Positions 27,301 through 31,672 of a stretch of 32,610 nucleotides of DNA are shown here, piece by piece. Numbering within the stretch: position 1 is the first letter of the stretch; each line of letters opens with the position of its first letter. The translations under genes were made by a program, and so were the position numbers. Under the pieces are notes generated by a model that had not been told where the DNA came from, did no database searches, and saw nothing but the letters and a program-made list of their open reading frames with translations. This DNA comes from Planctomycetaceae bacterium (lineage in GTDB: Bacteria; Planctomycetota; Planctomycetia; Pirellulales; Thermoguttaceae), in assembly GCA_012719125.1 (NCBI GenBank), contig JAAYAY010000161.1, forward strand, positions 1 to 32,610, written 5' to 3'.

Positions 27301-28446
27301 CATCGTCTTCACGTTCCGAGCCGTGTCGGTGATCAGCAACTGGCCCGTGGTCGGCAGCGGAACGATTTGGCCGTACACGCCTTTGACGGGCGTGATCTCG
27401 GCGATGACCTTCTCAGCCTCTCGTTTTCCCAGCGGAAACTGCACCGTCACCAGTTCGAAGTCGCCACGTTGGTCGAGGTCCTTTGCGTCGACGCGAGGAA
27501 TCAGACCGTCCGGAATCCCCTGCGACAGGTCCTGAACGATTAGCATCTTGTCGCGACGAATCAGCGTGAAACCGTGGGTCAGCAACACGCTGTTGAGAAT
27601 GTCGATGGCCTCCTCGGGAGTGTACTGCCTCGGATCGCTGTAGTTGAAAGTGCCGGGAGGCGGATTGTTCATCACCAGGGCTAGGCCCGTTTCCTGGGCA
27701 AACCACTCCAACACGTCCGTCCACAGTTGATAGCGGAAATTAAACCCAATCGTCCGCTGGACCACCTTGTCGGGCCAATCGGTGAGCTGCTGCGGGGTCA
27801 AAACCTCGCTGAGCTTTCGCTCATACTCGAGCTTCGCCTTCATGTCAGCTTTCGGATCGCCGGCCGTGCCCTGCAGCGCTCCGGCCCGCTCGGCCAGAAT
27901 GGCCGATACCTGGGCGCGTTGCTCGTCCGACAGACCGATCCGCTTGGCAATGTCGGGATGGGCCAACCGGGTGAAGCTCGTGTCGGGATTGTAGGCGCGA
28001 ATCGTCACCGCCGGCGGCGAAGCCTTCGTCTCGCTCGCTCTCTTCCTCACGCGTTCGGCGCGAGGTTCTGCCGGGGCCGGCGGTTCCGGCGTCGGTTCCT
28101 GTTTGGCAGCCGGTTCGTTCGATGGCGACGCAGCAGCAGGAGCGGCAGTCTCAGCAGCCGGGGCGGGTGCTGGAGCCGGAGTCTCAGCCGCCGGGGCGGG
28201 GGCCGGGCTGGCCGGAGCGGGAGCTTCTGCGGCGGGAGCCGGCGTTGCAGGGGCAGGAGTCTCTGCGGCAACCGCCGGCGCTGCCGGGGCCGGAGCGGAA
28301 GTCTCTGCCGCCGGGACCGGTGCCGGCTCAGCGGCGCTCGGAGTTGCCTCTTGGCCAAGCCCGCTCACCGATGTCCAGGCCAACACAACCCACGTGAAAC
28401 AAGCGCATAAAGACGGCAAACGCGTACGGAATCCGAACACGATCAT
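12388..28446 (-). CDS. Giant exported protein of about 66 tandem secretin-N-like domains, 5,352 aa
   Basis: One open frame of 16 kb. Order: signal peptide (residues 1 to about 32, CACFTWVVLAWTSVSGLG), Ala/Pro-rich stretch (about 34-130), LTxxQ-like helical part (LSDEQRAQVSAILAER, LTPQQLTDW; about 172-228), STN-like domain (about 232-306), N1-like secretin domain (about 330-395). Then come about 66 units of 65-70 residues (about 413-4927), a Lys/Pro and Ala-rich linker, and two further N-like units plus a last strand-helix to the end. A typical unit reads strand (VYxL), helix (xxxxxLxxLVPxA), strand, turn (D or G), strand (LIVWARP), helix (DHExIxxxIxxL). This is the beta-alpha-beta-beta-alpha plan of secretin N domains. 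No secretin pore domain, TonB box or transmembrane barrel is seen. The ATG at 28446 is only 1 nt from a GGAG; a GTG at 28440 has the better 7-nt spacing and could be the true start. A structural filament, tether or adhesion scaffold in the periplasm or outside is inference. Confidence 0.9.
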   Translation of the reverse strand: MIVFGFRTRLPSLCACFTWVVLAWTSVSGLGQEATPSAAEPAPVPAAETSAPAPAAPAVAAETPAPATPAPAAEAPAPASPAPAPAAETPAPAPAPAAETAAPAAASPSNEPAAKQEPTPEPPAPAEPRAERVRKRASETKASPPAVTIRAYNPDTSFTRLAHPDIAKRIGLSDEQRAQVSAILAERAGALQGTAGDPKADMKAKLEYERKLSEVLTPQQLTDWPDKVVQRTIGFNFRYQLWTDVLEWFAQETGLALVMNNPPPGTFNYSDPRQYTPEEAIDILNSVLLTHGFTLIRRDKMLIVQDLSQGIPDGLIPRVDAKDLDQRGDFELVTVQFPLGKREAEKVIAEITPVKGVYGQIVPLPTTGQLLITDTARNVKTMLALIEAIPEPKSPEKPEPPKEKPAPPAPELVVYPITKADPKAAQEILIKMVPTATMEFDEKRAQLYVYTTPNFHTTVAKVLENMEADLPPERQRTLEIYSIKEAAQPVPIPAPTPAPSAEPGDEEGRRRRSRHYDEDDGSVVYDTYGRPRYRIDSYGRRIPISPDYRSEWDRSPSAPSEATTAAAAPATAVPASESFLNTLQEMVPGAELHLDRKNGRLMAFATAEEHQIIKSVIEKLGGTATADEIPLVEVYPITHSDPDSLKTMFESLFPGVQINIDKATSSMVIFAYPSEHTSIKATLDRLMPPPVDGVPAVIPSATELRFYPLKDVYPVTLQEVLAGLVPNAQVTYDTYNSRLIVVGTTMDHELIARGVEQLEKAKAEDRSKLVVYPVTQQQKTRFKTVLQSLVSELPGVIVLPDVRPAELAIWATALNHEAIAGILEQFAGEGEAAEGEYQMAAYPVKAADPASVQGMLEDLFPGVRMLVDRKGAKLLVWATATEQEQIKKSIANIVSEPPPEEQPRFETYTIRSLSKRSAVTLRAFESHLADLVPNAQLTLDSDSGELIVWGTPEEQSLVRTAIESLGHGNTPDNTPSLKVYPLDELDSTTVQTLITRLVPNAELSLDTKANNLIVMAVPTDQEMVQKTLEELAASDTPERKPDVRFHTLKEAAASEVVSVLRQLVPKADVTVDTKSGRLMVVATPEDHEKVVETIAKIEEGSNEKKELRFHDVQEELPPTVLKLLAELAPKAEITPDAANNRLMVVANAEDQLKIEETIAKVQEAGSTKPELRFYPTQDDLPDAVLTILKTLAPKATITPDSSNKYLTVVATPADHELIAKTIEQATTTLPAEEKEKLAVYPVTSQQRTRFESVLASIQSELPSVKVIPDSAPGRLSIWARPSEHEVLAEIMQELSQDVAPEEQFQLVAYAIKSADPSSVTKVLGELFPDTRVTLDASSNRLLIWTRPEEHEAIRRALDQIDVEGPVQEQRRFEVYAINGVAGLSPAGRAAKAAAFLENLQSLVPNARLTIDSETGNLVAFATPTEHEIIRTAVEKLGQFTSAAYTPQLEVHELTTADPTTTVSILEGLVPRAEITVDTANNRLIVLAPPDSQMTIRNTLAQLQSTDPGVNDPQVRVINLKQKASHSLTDVLKQLAPKANVTVDEEGKRLVVVATEGDHEIVARTVQQIDGALTEDEENALMVYPVTPGQRKRFEAVVEKLAEDLPGVDVIDDQEPTQLSVWAKPSEHRVIGEILMQLKAGATTETQKRFEAYSIQGAVGYETSPGGRFTTAATLMTGIQELVPGAKMMIDTKNDKLVAWATPEEHEMLKAAVEKLAPASGEGAPQLQVYTLTKKAPPGLVDGLKKLVPEADVSIDDGGTALTVVAAPIDHQLVKDAVDRLEQASSAKSQPYFEAYEIRGLSGTTPTLQYYSAQTFMIGLQPLVPNARLSIDFESSSLIAFATAEEHDTLKAAVEKLTLSGPDNSPQLQVYMLRRRAPDNLVDGLKKLAPKAEISIDSELKRLTVVANAADQQAIKSAVDKIQTGGGEDGEPYFEIYTISGMPAANDQMAGRGYSSSRYYAARSFADQIEPFAPYAEITVDYQKGNLLVLGTAKEHAAIKAAIAQIQVGGKNTPQLQIYTLKNEVPETLREGLEQLVPSAKITINEEAQQISVVAAPDDQKTVKETLDRIEAAAGEKEKPYFKVYAITAIETDAQYSSSRYYAARAMADQLEELVPKAKVSMDFRRGNLLVFGTQEEHAAVESALAGLSDGGSEDNPETLVVYRLSNADERAVYYLLRNLVPKAKLSMDFQADSIMAFATAADHAVIKATIDQLDFGPDNPNAPQLRFYAMQESPPEKLIDGLEQLAPKAEISYDPDSRKLMVIATAGEHAVIEKNLATIQETAATETKTQLKVYGIASADMSTVQTVLEELYPDIRIQMDEKNDRMIVTAMPEQHEGIAAAIETMDGDTAGDSQKKTVAYSISEVDVNTAISILQALVTDMKLYPDATGSKVVAYGRQRDHKIVAEAIEQMETGPDEAHKPYLMVYPTGDADPTILTQILTNLAPKANVVVDSESESLAVFAIEKDQETVRAAIESMAITAMGSGKPMAMTYTLKEIPIASATQILSLAVPQAQTATGSDPHQLIVWANARDQATVKTTLETVDVETPEGAKQTAAVYVLEGIDPRFSYYSMRTIREAVPTASMTLGADPTQVVVWATPKDHETIKQLVKSIVEQPPELKPVMEVYTLEKVDALVAIRALEKVVRDAELSVGNNAGQLIAWARPKDQETIKEALAKLTEADASPTAPTMEIYKLESGDAPSAMRTLADVVPEAKFSVGKDADQLIAWARPADHVKIKEAVAKIDAAGPKPTMKIYTLERLEALSVVRMLRSIVPEAVAEIGADSSQLVVWATEEDHAEVDNAIKQLSMQAPEGKAPIAVTYQLNSLTANTAEQILKEVAPAAKFTEGEDEYQLIIWARPEEHTEIEKTLQRIDLEGTGGGSEKAVIYELDAGSTSQMYYVGRFLQQVVPKASFTPGVNPNQLVAWARPKDHEQIRELIEQLADKENGPKAVVYDSGNVAATTVTSSLRQIVPRAVVTSGATPSQLVVWASPLDHDKVKEVIDQLTSADSPDLMPTAVTYTLEHINTTTAGQLLRLAVPQAQISPGAESHQLIAWAIPKDQDLIQKTLEKIDVEGPEDKSAQLAVYQLKTTNAVQLYYIGLFLRGAVPGASFTAGVVPGQVIAWARPKEHEKIAELIEKVEGGEGLGPVAQVYDLGDTTATAVMGVVRQVVPTAIASTGKTPYELVVWARSSEQEMVKEIVDQMTAEAPPETAPKMVTYALDGPSPASVTVLIRQVVPQAITAAGADPYQLVVWARPADHEKIAELIDELSAEGPPGTMPSMEIYTLENIDSLSVRTLLRTVAPEAQVSVGKDPQQLVVWARPHDHKLIVAALERLSQDEPAESAPRMEIYKLESGDVLSAIRVLTPIVPEASLSAGRASDEMVVWARPKDHAKIKETIATLEASGAKPEMRIYPLKGIDALNATRLLRSVAPEALCTVGTDQYELIVWARPNDHEKVKQSLDELSAEDAPEKLPTAVVYSLEEIATTSAMQILRMAVPQAQVNPGTETYQLLVWARPDDHKKVEETLARIDMPGPEDKEAKAVAYKLEGMNVTQGYYALRFLAQSIPTARFTQGVTPDQIIAWAQPKVHEDIAELIEQIQGGADNAPKPIVYQLKNVTASSVLSMLRSVAPQAVPTVGTDPYQLVVWARGDDHEKVKQLVDELSAAETPETAPRAVTYTLEEITTTSAMQILRLAVPQAQVSPGAETYQLLVWARPDDQKKVEETLAQIDVEGPEDKEAKAVAYKLEGMSAMQGYYALRFLAQSIPTARFTQGVSSDQIIAWAQPKVHEDIAELIEQIQGGAENAPKPVVYKLKNTSAAVVTLMLRRMVPDAVASTGDDPFELVVWARGEDHEKIAKLVDELSAPEPPETAPVPMNYVVEEVTAAAAMAVLRSVVPQAQLSTGADQYQFVALARPDDHELIKETLLKIDIDGPEDKQANLVVYDLKNTSATSAIAMVRQIAPQALTTVGANPYQLLIWARPDEHEDIQKAVDQMAAEDAPEKAFQAITYALEEVSTATATQILRLAVPQAQVSPGAETYQLVVWARPDDHKRVEETLKQIDVEGPEDKQAKAIAYTLDGSNATQNYYVLRFLAQSVPTARFTMGVEPDQIIAWAQPKVHEDIVELIEQIQGGEDNKPQAVVYALKNVTSTAVSVMLRQVVPEAVSTQGTDPYQMVIWARPDDHEKIQQIVEELSAADSPERASRAVTYTLEEISAQTAMAMLRLAVPQAQLSPGAEPYQLIVWARPDDQVLVEQTLKQIDVKGPDEKLATAKVYELGIGDIRQMVYVLRFLQTSIPEAQFTLGSSAKQIIAWARPKDHEEIQKLVDEFAETPETAPRITTYNLDNTTAAAAIQLLSATFPMARFNVGSDPRQLLVWARGEDHAKIAEAVIELSKKESEETAPRLVVYPLQSANPTQVMSILRSIVPMAQYGVGTNARQLSVWARPADHEIIKKTIEELAKEEPEETRPRVEVYTVETVDARSAMSILTTAVPEATVTPGTDARQLVVFARPAEHEKVKAALEQLASKGPEEFRPSIVIYTLPTEGAAHAMQVLTPVVPQAKFTVGSDPSKLIVWAYPDDHAIIAAAVEQIEADSWLDGNRIMSVYPMKPEDVSTFMKLLEPTILQHAQFVPDAERECIIVWADKRYDEAIKRTIDEFHKVVPEIIEPTAVVYRFEKTDITTAYRILQTLVPEARIAYDYRSGALVATALPEDHEKIRQTIEEMNRDALEMAPRLQVHQITSADPARVLSILTDLFRGEYNVQLSLDRANDSLIAYAAPLQQDKIAELIGEIEKGSKLDTANQLKLYDLKNVDGYAAESVLTDMFQRQGVRVDLTIDRYRNQLIAMARPEQHEKIAEVLEQFRIEDRELEIVQLEYVDLSTANLAIRRLFADESYLSQPEVDPDPATGQLFIKASAAQLEEIRKLLIRMGETNLVPAQRSSSGNLRVVPFKGDTKKVLEEIQKVWPNLRPNEIRVVTPGELTLPPPETSAPKKEAETSAPKKEAKPPAVNKEPTKPAGTSTPKNKTSKVQRGAWTAPIALVSMSSAGAAAPAEEDAAAPADAQPAAAAEASPEQPATDAAAESAAEPEPPAEVLIIAGEGSFTIASQDKEALDELESLLRTISARMGFASRDYSVFQIQNTPASEIAQTLQQLFRSRDPRTAAAASPRYGYGRYGYGYGYGTQMTAPLIVADDRLNTILVKGTRADRQTIEGLLEILDTAEMAESVAAAYEPKMISLKHTEAARVMQMIQTVFRSHFTTTSTSSNFTPQVTVDEVTNSLIVKAPPRILDEITKFAESLDTAADEGAASRLYVIQLKRANSLRVQQMLDAMLRGSTGTRATPYRAPYSTPYRPR
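13266..13319. repeat. Perfect 20-bp palindrome inside the giant gene's linker
   Basis: Positions 13266-13285 (CGTCAGCCGGTGCTGCTGCG) are the exact reverse complement of 13300-13319, with a 14-nt loop. It encodes the Ala-rich linker SSAGAAAPAEEDAAAPADAQ before the C-terminal N-like units. The mRNA would carry a stable hairpin near the 3' end. Confidence 0.85.
13440..13493 (-). repeat. 27-bp tandem duplication in the linker
   Basis: Positions 13440-13466 and 13467-13493 are identical except one T/C, giving the doubled peptide ETSAPKKEA ETSAPKKEA in the Lys/Pro-rich linker of the giant protein. Confidence 0.8.
15824..20972 (-). repeat. Higher-order repeat of three N-like units, 597-bp period
   Basis: Anchoring on the conserved Tyr codon of the unit type starting xVTYTLEEI, anchors fall at 20972, 19985, 19391, 18794, 18011, 17414, 16817, 16421 and 15824. 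The spacings 19391-18794, 18011-17414, 17414-16817 and 16421-15824 are each exactly 597 bp (199 codons), and 19985-19391 is 594. Each period holds type A (TLEEI..AMQILRLAVPQAQ), type B (YYALRFLAQSIPTARF with AWAQPKVHEDI) and type C (LKNVT..VLSMLRSVAPQA). The 16817-16421 spacing is 396 bp, one 201-bp B unit short. Type B anchors at 17696 and 17099 are also 597 bp apart. Confidence 0.85.
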
Positions 28447-29092
28447 TCTCCAAAGGGAGTTCTCGGTATTCTGGCAACACCTGTTCTCTAGCGTAATTTC
28501 GCGCCCGGTCGACGTAAAGCAAGTAACCGGAAGTTCTTGCGCACATTTCCCATTTTCAGGATTGTGTCGAATCTAACGCCCTTTCGACAACAGAACCGCT
28601 CCAACGAAACGTCTCGACGTCCGCCTCGATCTGTGCAGTCGGAGCCGAACGGAAGGCAAATCCTTGCCGCTCGAAATTACCAGGGAAGGTGAACTTGGGT
28701 GGGACGACCTGGGGCAGGTCGCAATGGGGTAGGACCGGTTGCCAAAAGGAACAAACGGTGGCGTGATGTCTCAGCTCAACTCACCCGAAATCAGCAATAC
28801 TCGCGAAGAACCGGTGGGTGGGCGGTGTGCCGGACACAGGCTGTAGTATACACAAGAAATCCCGGCTCCAAAAGCTTTTCCGGTTCCGCAAGACAGGCGA
28901 ACCGCCCCGCCAAATGTCGAGTCGAAAGCCCCCGAAGGCCAAGAAATGGCGTGAGCACCGCACAAACCTAAGTCGTTGCGATAAGATCGTTTAACGCCCA
29001 GCCGCAGGCGCCGGCCCGTTTTGCCTCGGCCGGCGCCTGCGGCTGGGCGTTAAACGCTTCTCTCACAACGCTTTCCGTCTTCCCGAAAACTG
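28447..29092. other. Intergenic region upstream of the giant gene, 646 bp
   Basis: It must hold the promoter of the giant gene near its left edge. A weak candidate (TTTACG, 17 nt, TACGCT on the minus strand) lies near 28492-28520 but is not listed separately. Its right part carries the palindrome at 28988-29056. Several short open frames here show no family resemblance and no good ribosome-binding site. Confidence 0.5.
28988..29056. repeat. Palindromic repeat with perfect 29-bp arms, likely rubrerythrin terminator
   Basis: Positions 28988-29016 (starting CGTTTAACGCCCAGCCGCAG) are the exact reverse complement of 29028-29056, with an 11-nt loop. It begins 36 bp past the rubrerythrin stop, where it would form a very stable GC-rich hairpin in that transcript. 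There is no T-run after it. It matches the dispersed planctomycete repeat that produces AGACGWALN-type pseudo-peptides. Confidence 0.85.
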
Positions 29093-29665
29093 CTACCAGT
29101 TCTCCGCCAGCAGCTCGAAGTAGGCCTGTGGATGGGCACAGGCCGGGCAGGCATTGGGCGCCTCGGGGCCCTCGTGAAGGAACCCGCAGTTCAGACACCG
29201 CCAGACGACCGACTCCGGCTTCTTGAAGACCGTGCCAGCCTCCACATTGGCCAGCAGCCCCCGATACCGCTTCTCGTGCTGCCGCTCCGCCACGCAGACC
29301 ATGTCGAACACGGTGGCGACCGCCGGAAAACCCTCGCTACGGGCAACCTCTGCGAAACCGGGGTAGAGGATCGTCCATTCCTCGTTCTCGCCCTTGGCGG
29401 CTAACAGGAGGTTCTGGGCGGTCGTACCGATGATTCCCGCCGGAAACGCCGCCTGGATCTCGACCTCGCCCCCTTCCAGGAACTTGAAGAACCGCTTGGC
29501 GTGCTCCTTTTCCTGCCGGGCGGTCTCCTCGAAGATCTGGGCGATCTGCACGAAACCGTCCTTCTTCGCCTGCCCGGCGAAGTAATCGTAGCGCGTGCGG
29601 GCCTGCGCCTCGCCGGCAAAAGCAGCCAACAGGTTCTTCTCCGTTTGCGATCCGGCAATCTTCAT
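29093..29665 (-). CDS. rbr: Rubrerythrin
   Basis: Rubrerythrin reduces hydrogen peroxide in the cytoplasm using a diiron site and a C-terminal rubredoxin iron. The 190-aa length is normal. The ferritin-like domain (residues 1-145) shows the ligands E19 (AGEAQARTRY), E52 and H55 (QEKEHA), E93 and E96 (GENEEW), and E127/H130 (AERQHEKRY). The rubredoxin-like domain has C157 and C160 (CLNCG) and C173 and C176 (CPACA). The chain starts MKIAGSQTEKNLLAAFAGEA, and a GAGGA site lies about 9 nt before the ATG at 29665. It appears monocistronic, with a strong palindrome downstream. It suggests the organism faces low-oxygen or fluctuating oxygen conditions. Confidence 0.95.
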   Translation of the reverse strand: MKIAGSQTEKNLLAAFAGEAQARTRYDYFAGQAKKDGFVQIAQIFEETARQEKEHAKRFFKFLEGGEVEIQAAFPAGIIGTTAQNLLLAAKGENEEWTILYPGFAEVARSEGFPAVATVFDMVCVAERQHEKRYRGLLANVEAGTVFKKPESVVWRCLNCGFLHEGPEAPNACPACAHPQAYFELLAENW

Positions 29666-29860
29666 AGTCTCAAATCCTCAGGCAGCGAAAGAAATGCCTC
29701 GTGATGCTTCTGAACGATCAACCAATAACAAAACACGTGTCAAAGCCAAATCGCCCCTCGATAAGGGTGGTCCGACGAGAAAGCGGATAACCAAACGGTA
29801 CGCAATTATCTTATCGAACACAAGACGCCCAGTGAGGTTTCGGACGGACCCGATCGTCCC

Positions 29861-31087
29861 CTAGTCATGTCCTCTGTCATCGTGTACGCTCACCCGCCTC
29901 AAGGGATAGGCAAACGTCCGTTGTCGCTGCCAGGTGGCAGTGTCCCAGATTGTGTATATTCCCTTGCGTGTAACTACAAGCAACTCCTTCTCGTCGTCAG
30001 AGAATGCCAAGTCACCTACGCACAGTTCAATGTACGCATACAGTTCGCCGAACGGGCCAGCCTCTTCCGGGCTGAGTCTCGCCTTACTGCGGATCAAATC
30101 GCTATCCAAGGCGTCGAGTATCCGATATTGCCGGTTGCTCACGTCCCATAAGGCAACACAGATTCCACCCATCGCGACAAACCTTCCGCTGTCTGAGACC
30201 GCGACGGACTGCAAGGCGTCGGGCGGCGATTGCGACAAACGCTCGACCAATTCCAGCGATGGAAGAACGCGAAGTTCACACGTTTTGTCGCCAACGGCCG
30301 TGCAGTACCTGCCGTTCCGAGAAACGGCTGTGCGCTCCGTGTATTTCGTCGCGCAAGTCGTGACACACCGCGCCGTCGTTTCCCCCGTCAGGCAATCATA
30401 TACGGCCAGCTCACTGGTTCCGGAATCACCGGACATGAGGGAATAATGCACCAGTGCACTCCCTTCTGCGAAGCACCGAACACCGTGTATCCTCCAATCG
30501 TTAGCAGGAACGCGGAAACGAGCCAACTCCGCTGCCTTCCCGGCTTGGATCCGAAATGCCGCAATCTGATCATGTCTGCCCGACATGCTGCTACCGAAGC
30601 ACGCCAAGACGGCCAGGTTCGTGCCGTTCCACGCTCCAAGACATGGCCCCGCAGGGGCGTCACACTTGCATGTCAGCACCATCGAAGCGGCATTGTACAC
30701 GAAAAGACGGCGTGTGCTTCTGTCTAGGTCAGTATGATGTTGGTAGCCTCCCTGAACGTAGTGCTCTTCAGTCGAAACCAGCAAGTCCTTGCCATCCAGC
30801 GATTTGTACATACGGTGGATCTCGTGGCCTGAACTGACTTCGCGATGAAGGACATCTCCAGTTGCAGGAGTCCAACATGCCAGCGATCCGTTCATGCCCA
30901 TGACGGCAACACGTGTCGTCTTGCCGACGATGATCTGTACGTCCCCGTAGAAGTCTGGAACGCGACCTGGGGCCTGGGAGTCGCCTCCAAAACAAAGCGT
31001 CACCTCAGTGAACGGCAAGCACGTAGCACAAATGAATGCGATGATCGAACAGTGTTGCATGGAAGACAATCTCAGACCGTACTTCAT
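29861..31087 (-). CDS. Secreted, cysteine-rich, propeller-like hypothetical protein, 408 aa
   Basis: An AGGAGG site lies 7-8 nt before the ATG at 31087. The N-terminus is a likely signal peptide (MQHCSIIAFICATCLPFTEV within residues 10-29). The body has repeated short motifs such as GSLACWTPATGDVLHR, LAVYDCLTGETTAR, CVALWDVSNRQY and GIYTIWDTATWQRQRTF. These are WD40-like blades with a W-D/T-x-x-T pattern, so a beta-propeller is likely. There are roughly eighteen Cys residues, unusually many for this window, suggesting disulfides after export. Base composition looks less GC-rich than neighbouring genes, which may mean recent acquisition. I do not recognise a specific function. Confidence 0.75.
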   Translation of the reverse strand: MKYGLRLSSMQHCSIIAFICATCLPFTEVTLCFGGDSQAPGRVPDFYGDVQIIVGKTTRVAVMGMNGSLACWTPATGDVLHREVSSGHEIHRMYKSLDGKDLLVSTEEHYVQGGYQHHTDLDRSTRRLFVYNAASMVLTCKCDAPAGPCLGAWNGTNLAVLACFGSSMSGRHDQIAAFRIQAGKAAELARFRVPANDWRIHGVRCFAEGSALVHYSLMSGDSGTSELAVYDCLTGETTARCVTTCATKYTERTAVSRNGRYCTAVGDKTCELRVLPSLELVERLSQSPPDALQSVAVSDSGRFVAMGGICVALWDVSNRQYRILDALDSDLIRSKARLSPEEAGPFGELYAYIELCVGDLAFSDDEKELLVVTRKGIYTIWDTATWQRQRTFAYPLRRVSVHDDRGHD

Positions 31088-31187
31088 CGGACACCCCTCC
31101 TATCCCGACGCGGCCGAGGCCTCGTGTTCAAGTCACGCCAAACGGTTGGTTCTCACAACGGTCCCGTGCCACCAGTCACACCGAGCG

Positions 31188-31214
31188 ATTATACTAGGAA
31201 CCGAGGAGCCGCAA
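31188..31214 (-). promoter_or_regulatory. Candidate promoter for the propeller-like gene
   Basis: On the minus strand TTGCGG (31209-31214) is followed after 15 nt by a consensus TATAAT (31188-31193), about 100 bp before the ATG at 31087. The -10 is perfect but the -35 is weak and the spacer short. Confidence 0.4.
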
Positions 31215-31390
31215 CACCTGCCGTTCGCATGCACCCAACATACACCACTTTCATCAACGTCGGTGCCACGGCCGTGTCGCCCGTGCCTCGAAGCCGACCA
31301 CCGGCAACTCGCCTTCCCCCAGTCAGGCCAAACGCTACCCGCCTCCGCGATACCCCCCCTAGAGACTTCGCCGAGTGTTCAAGAAACATA

Positions 31391-31418
31391 TGGACATTAG
31401 TACATATATCGCTATAAT
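31391..31418 (+). promoter_or_regulatory. Sigma70-like promoter upstream of the methyltransferase gene
   Basis: TGGACA (31391-31396) and a perfect TATAAT (31413-31418) are separated by 16 nt in an AT-rich patch that stands out from its surroundings. Transcription would start near 31425, leaving a leader of about 250 nt before the ATG at 31673. Confidence 0.5.
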
Positions 31419-31672
31419 CAACCAGAACCTTCAGGTATGCTGCACAACTTCAACCTCACCGTGAAACCACCGTTTCGCACCGTCGTAGCCAGGCTGGCAG
31501 ATGATCACGCAAATGGACTTCCACCCAACCGCCCTTCAACCGCGAAGCCCAGCCAGACCGTTTCCGGAACGCCCTGCCGGAAAAACCACCCTTATGAGCC
31601 AAAAGGGTCCGAAAAAATTCCGCCCATCTTCGGAAAGTTGGGAAAGTTCACTCCGCGCGAGGGAGATACCCC

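Larger units (their letters stand above)
31088..31672. other. Divergent intergenic region, 585 bp
   Basis: This lies between the propeller-like gene and the methyltransferase gene. It contains the two candidate promoters listed separately. Short open frames at 31437-31676 and 31501-31695 overlap the methyltransferase start but show no family resemblance. No RNA gene was recognised. Confidence 0.5.

Noticed and set aside
12388-28446. Tandem repeats considered as a CRISPR or satellite array
   Set aside because: Repeats are about 200 bp or multiples, diverged at synonymous sites, and keep a single reading frame throughout, so they are protein-domain repeats.
28968-29198. 76-aa minus-strand frame ending in ACGWALNDL
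   Set aside because: It overlaps the rubrerythrin 3' end in another frame and runs into the 29-bp palindrome.
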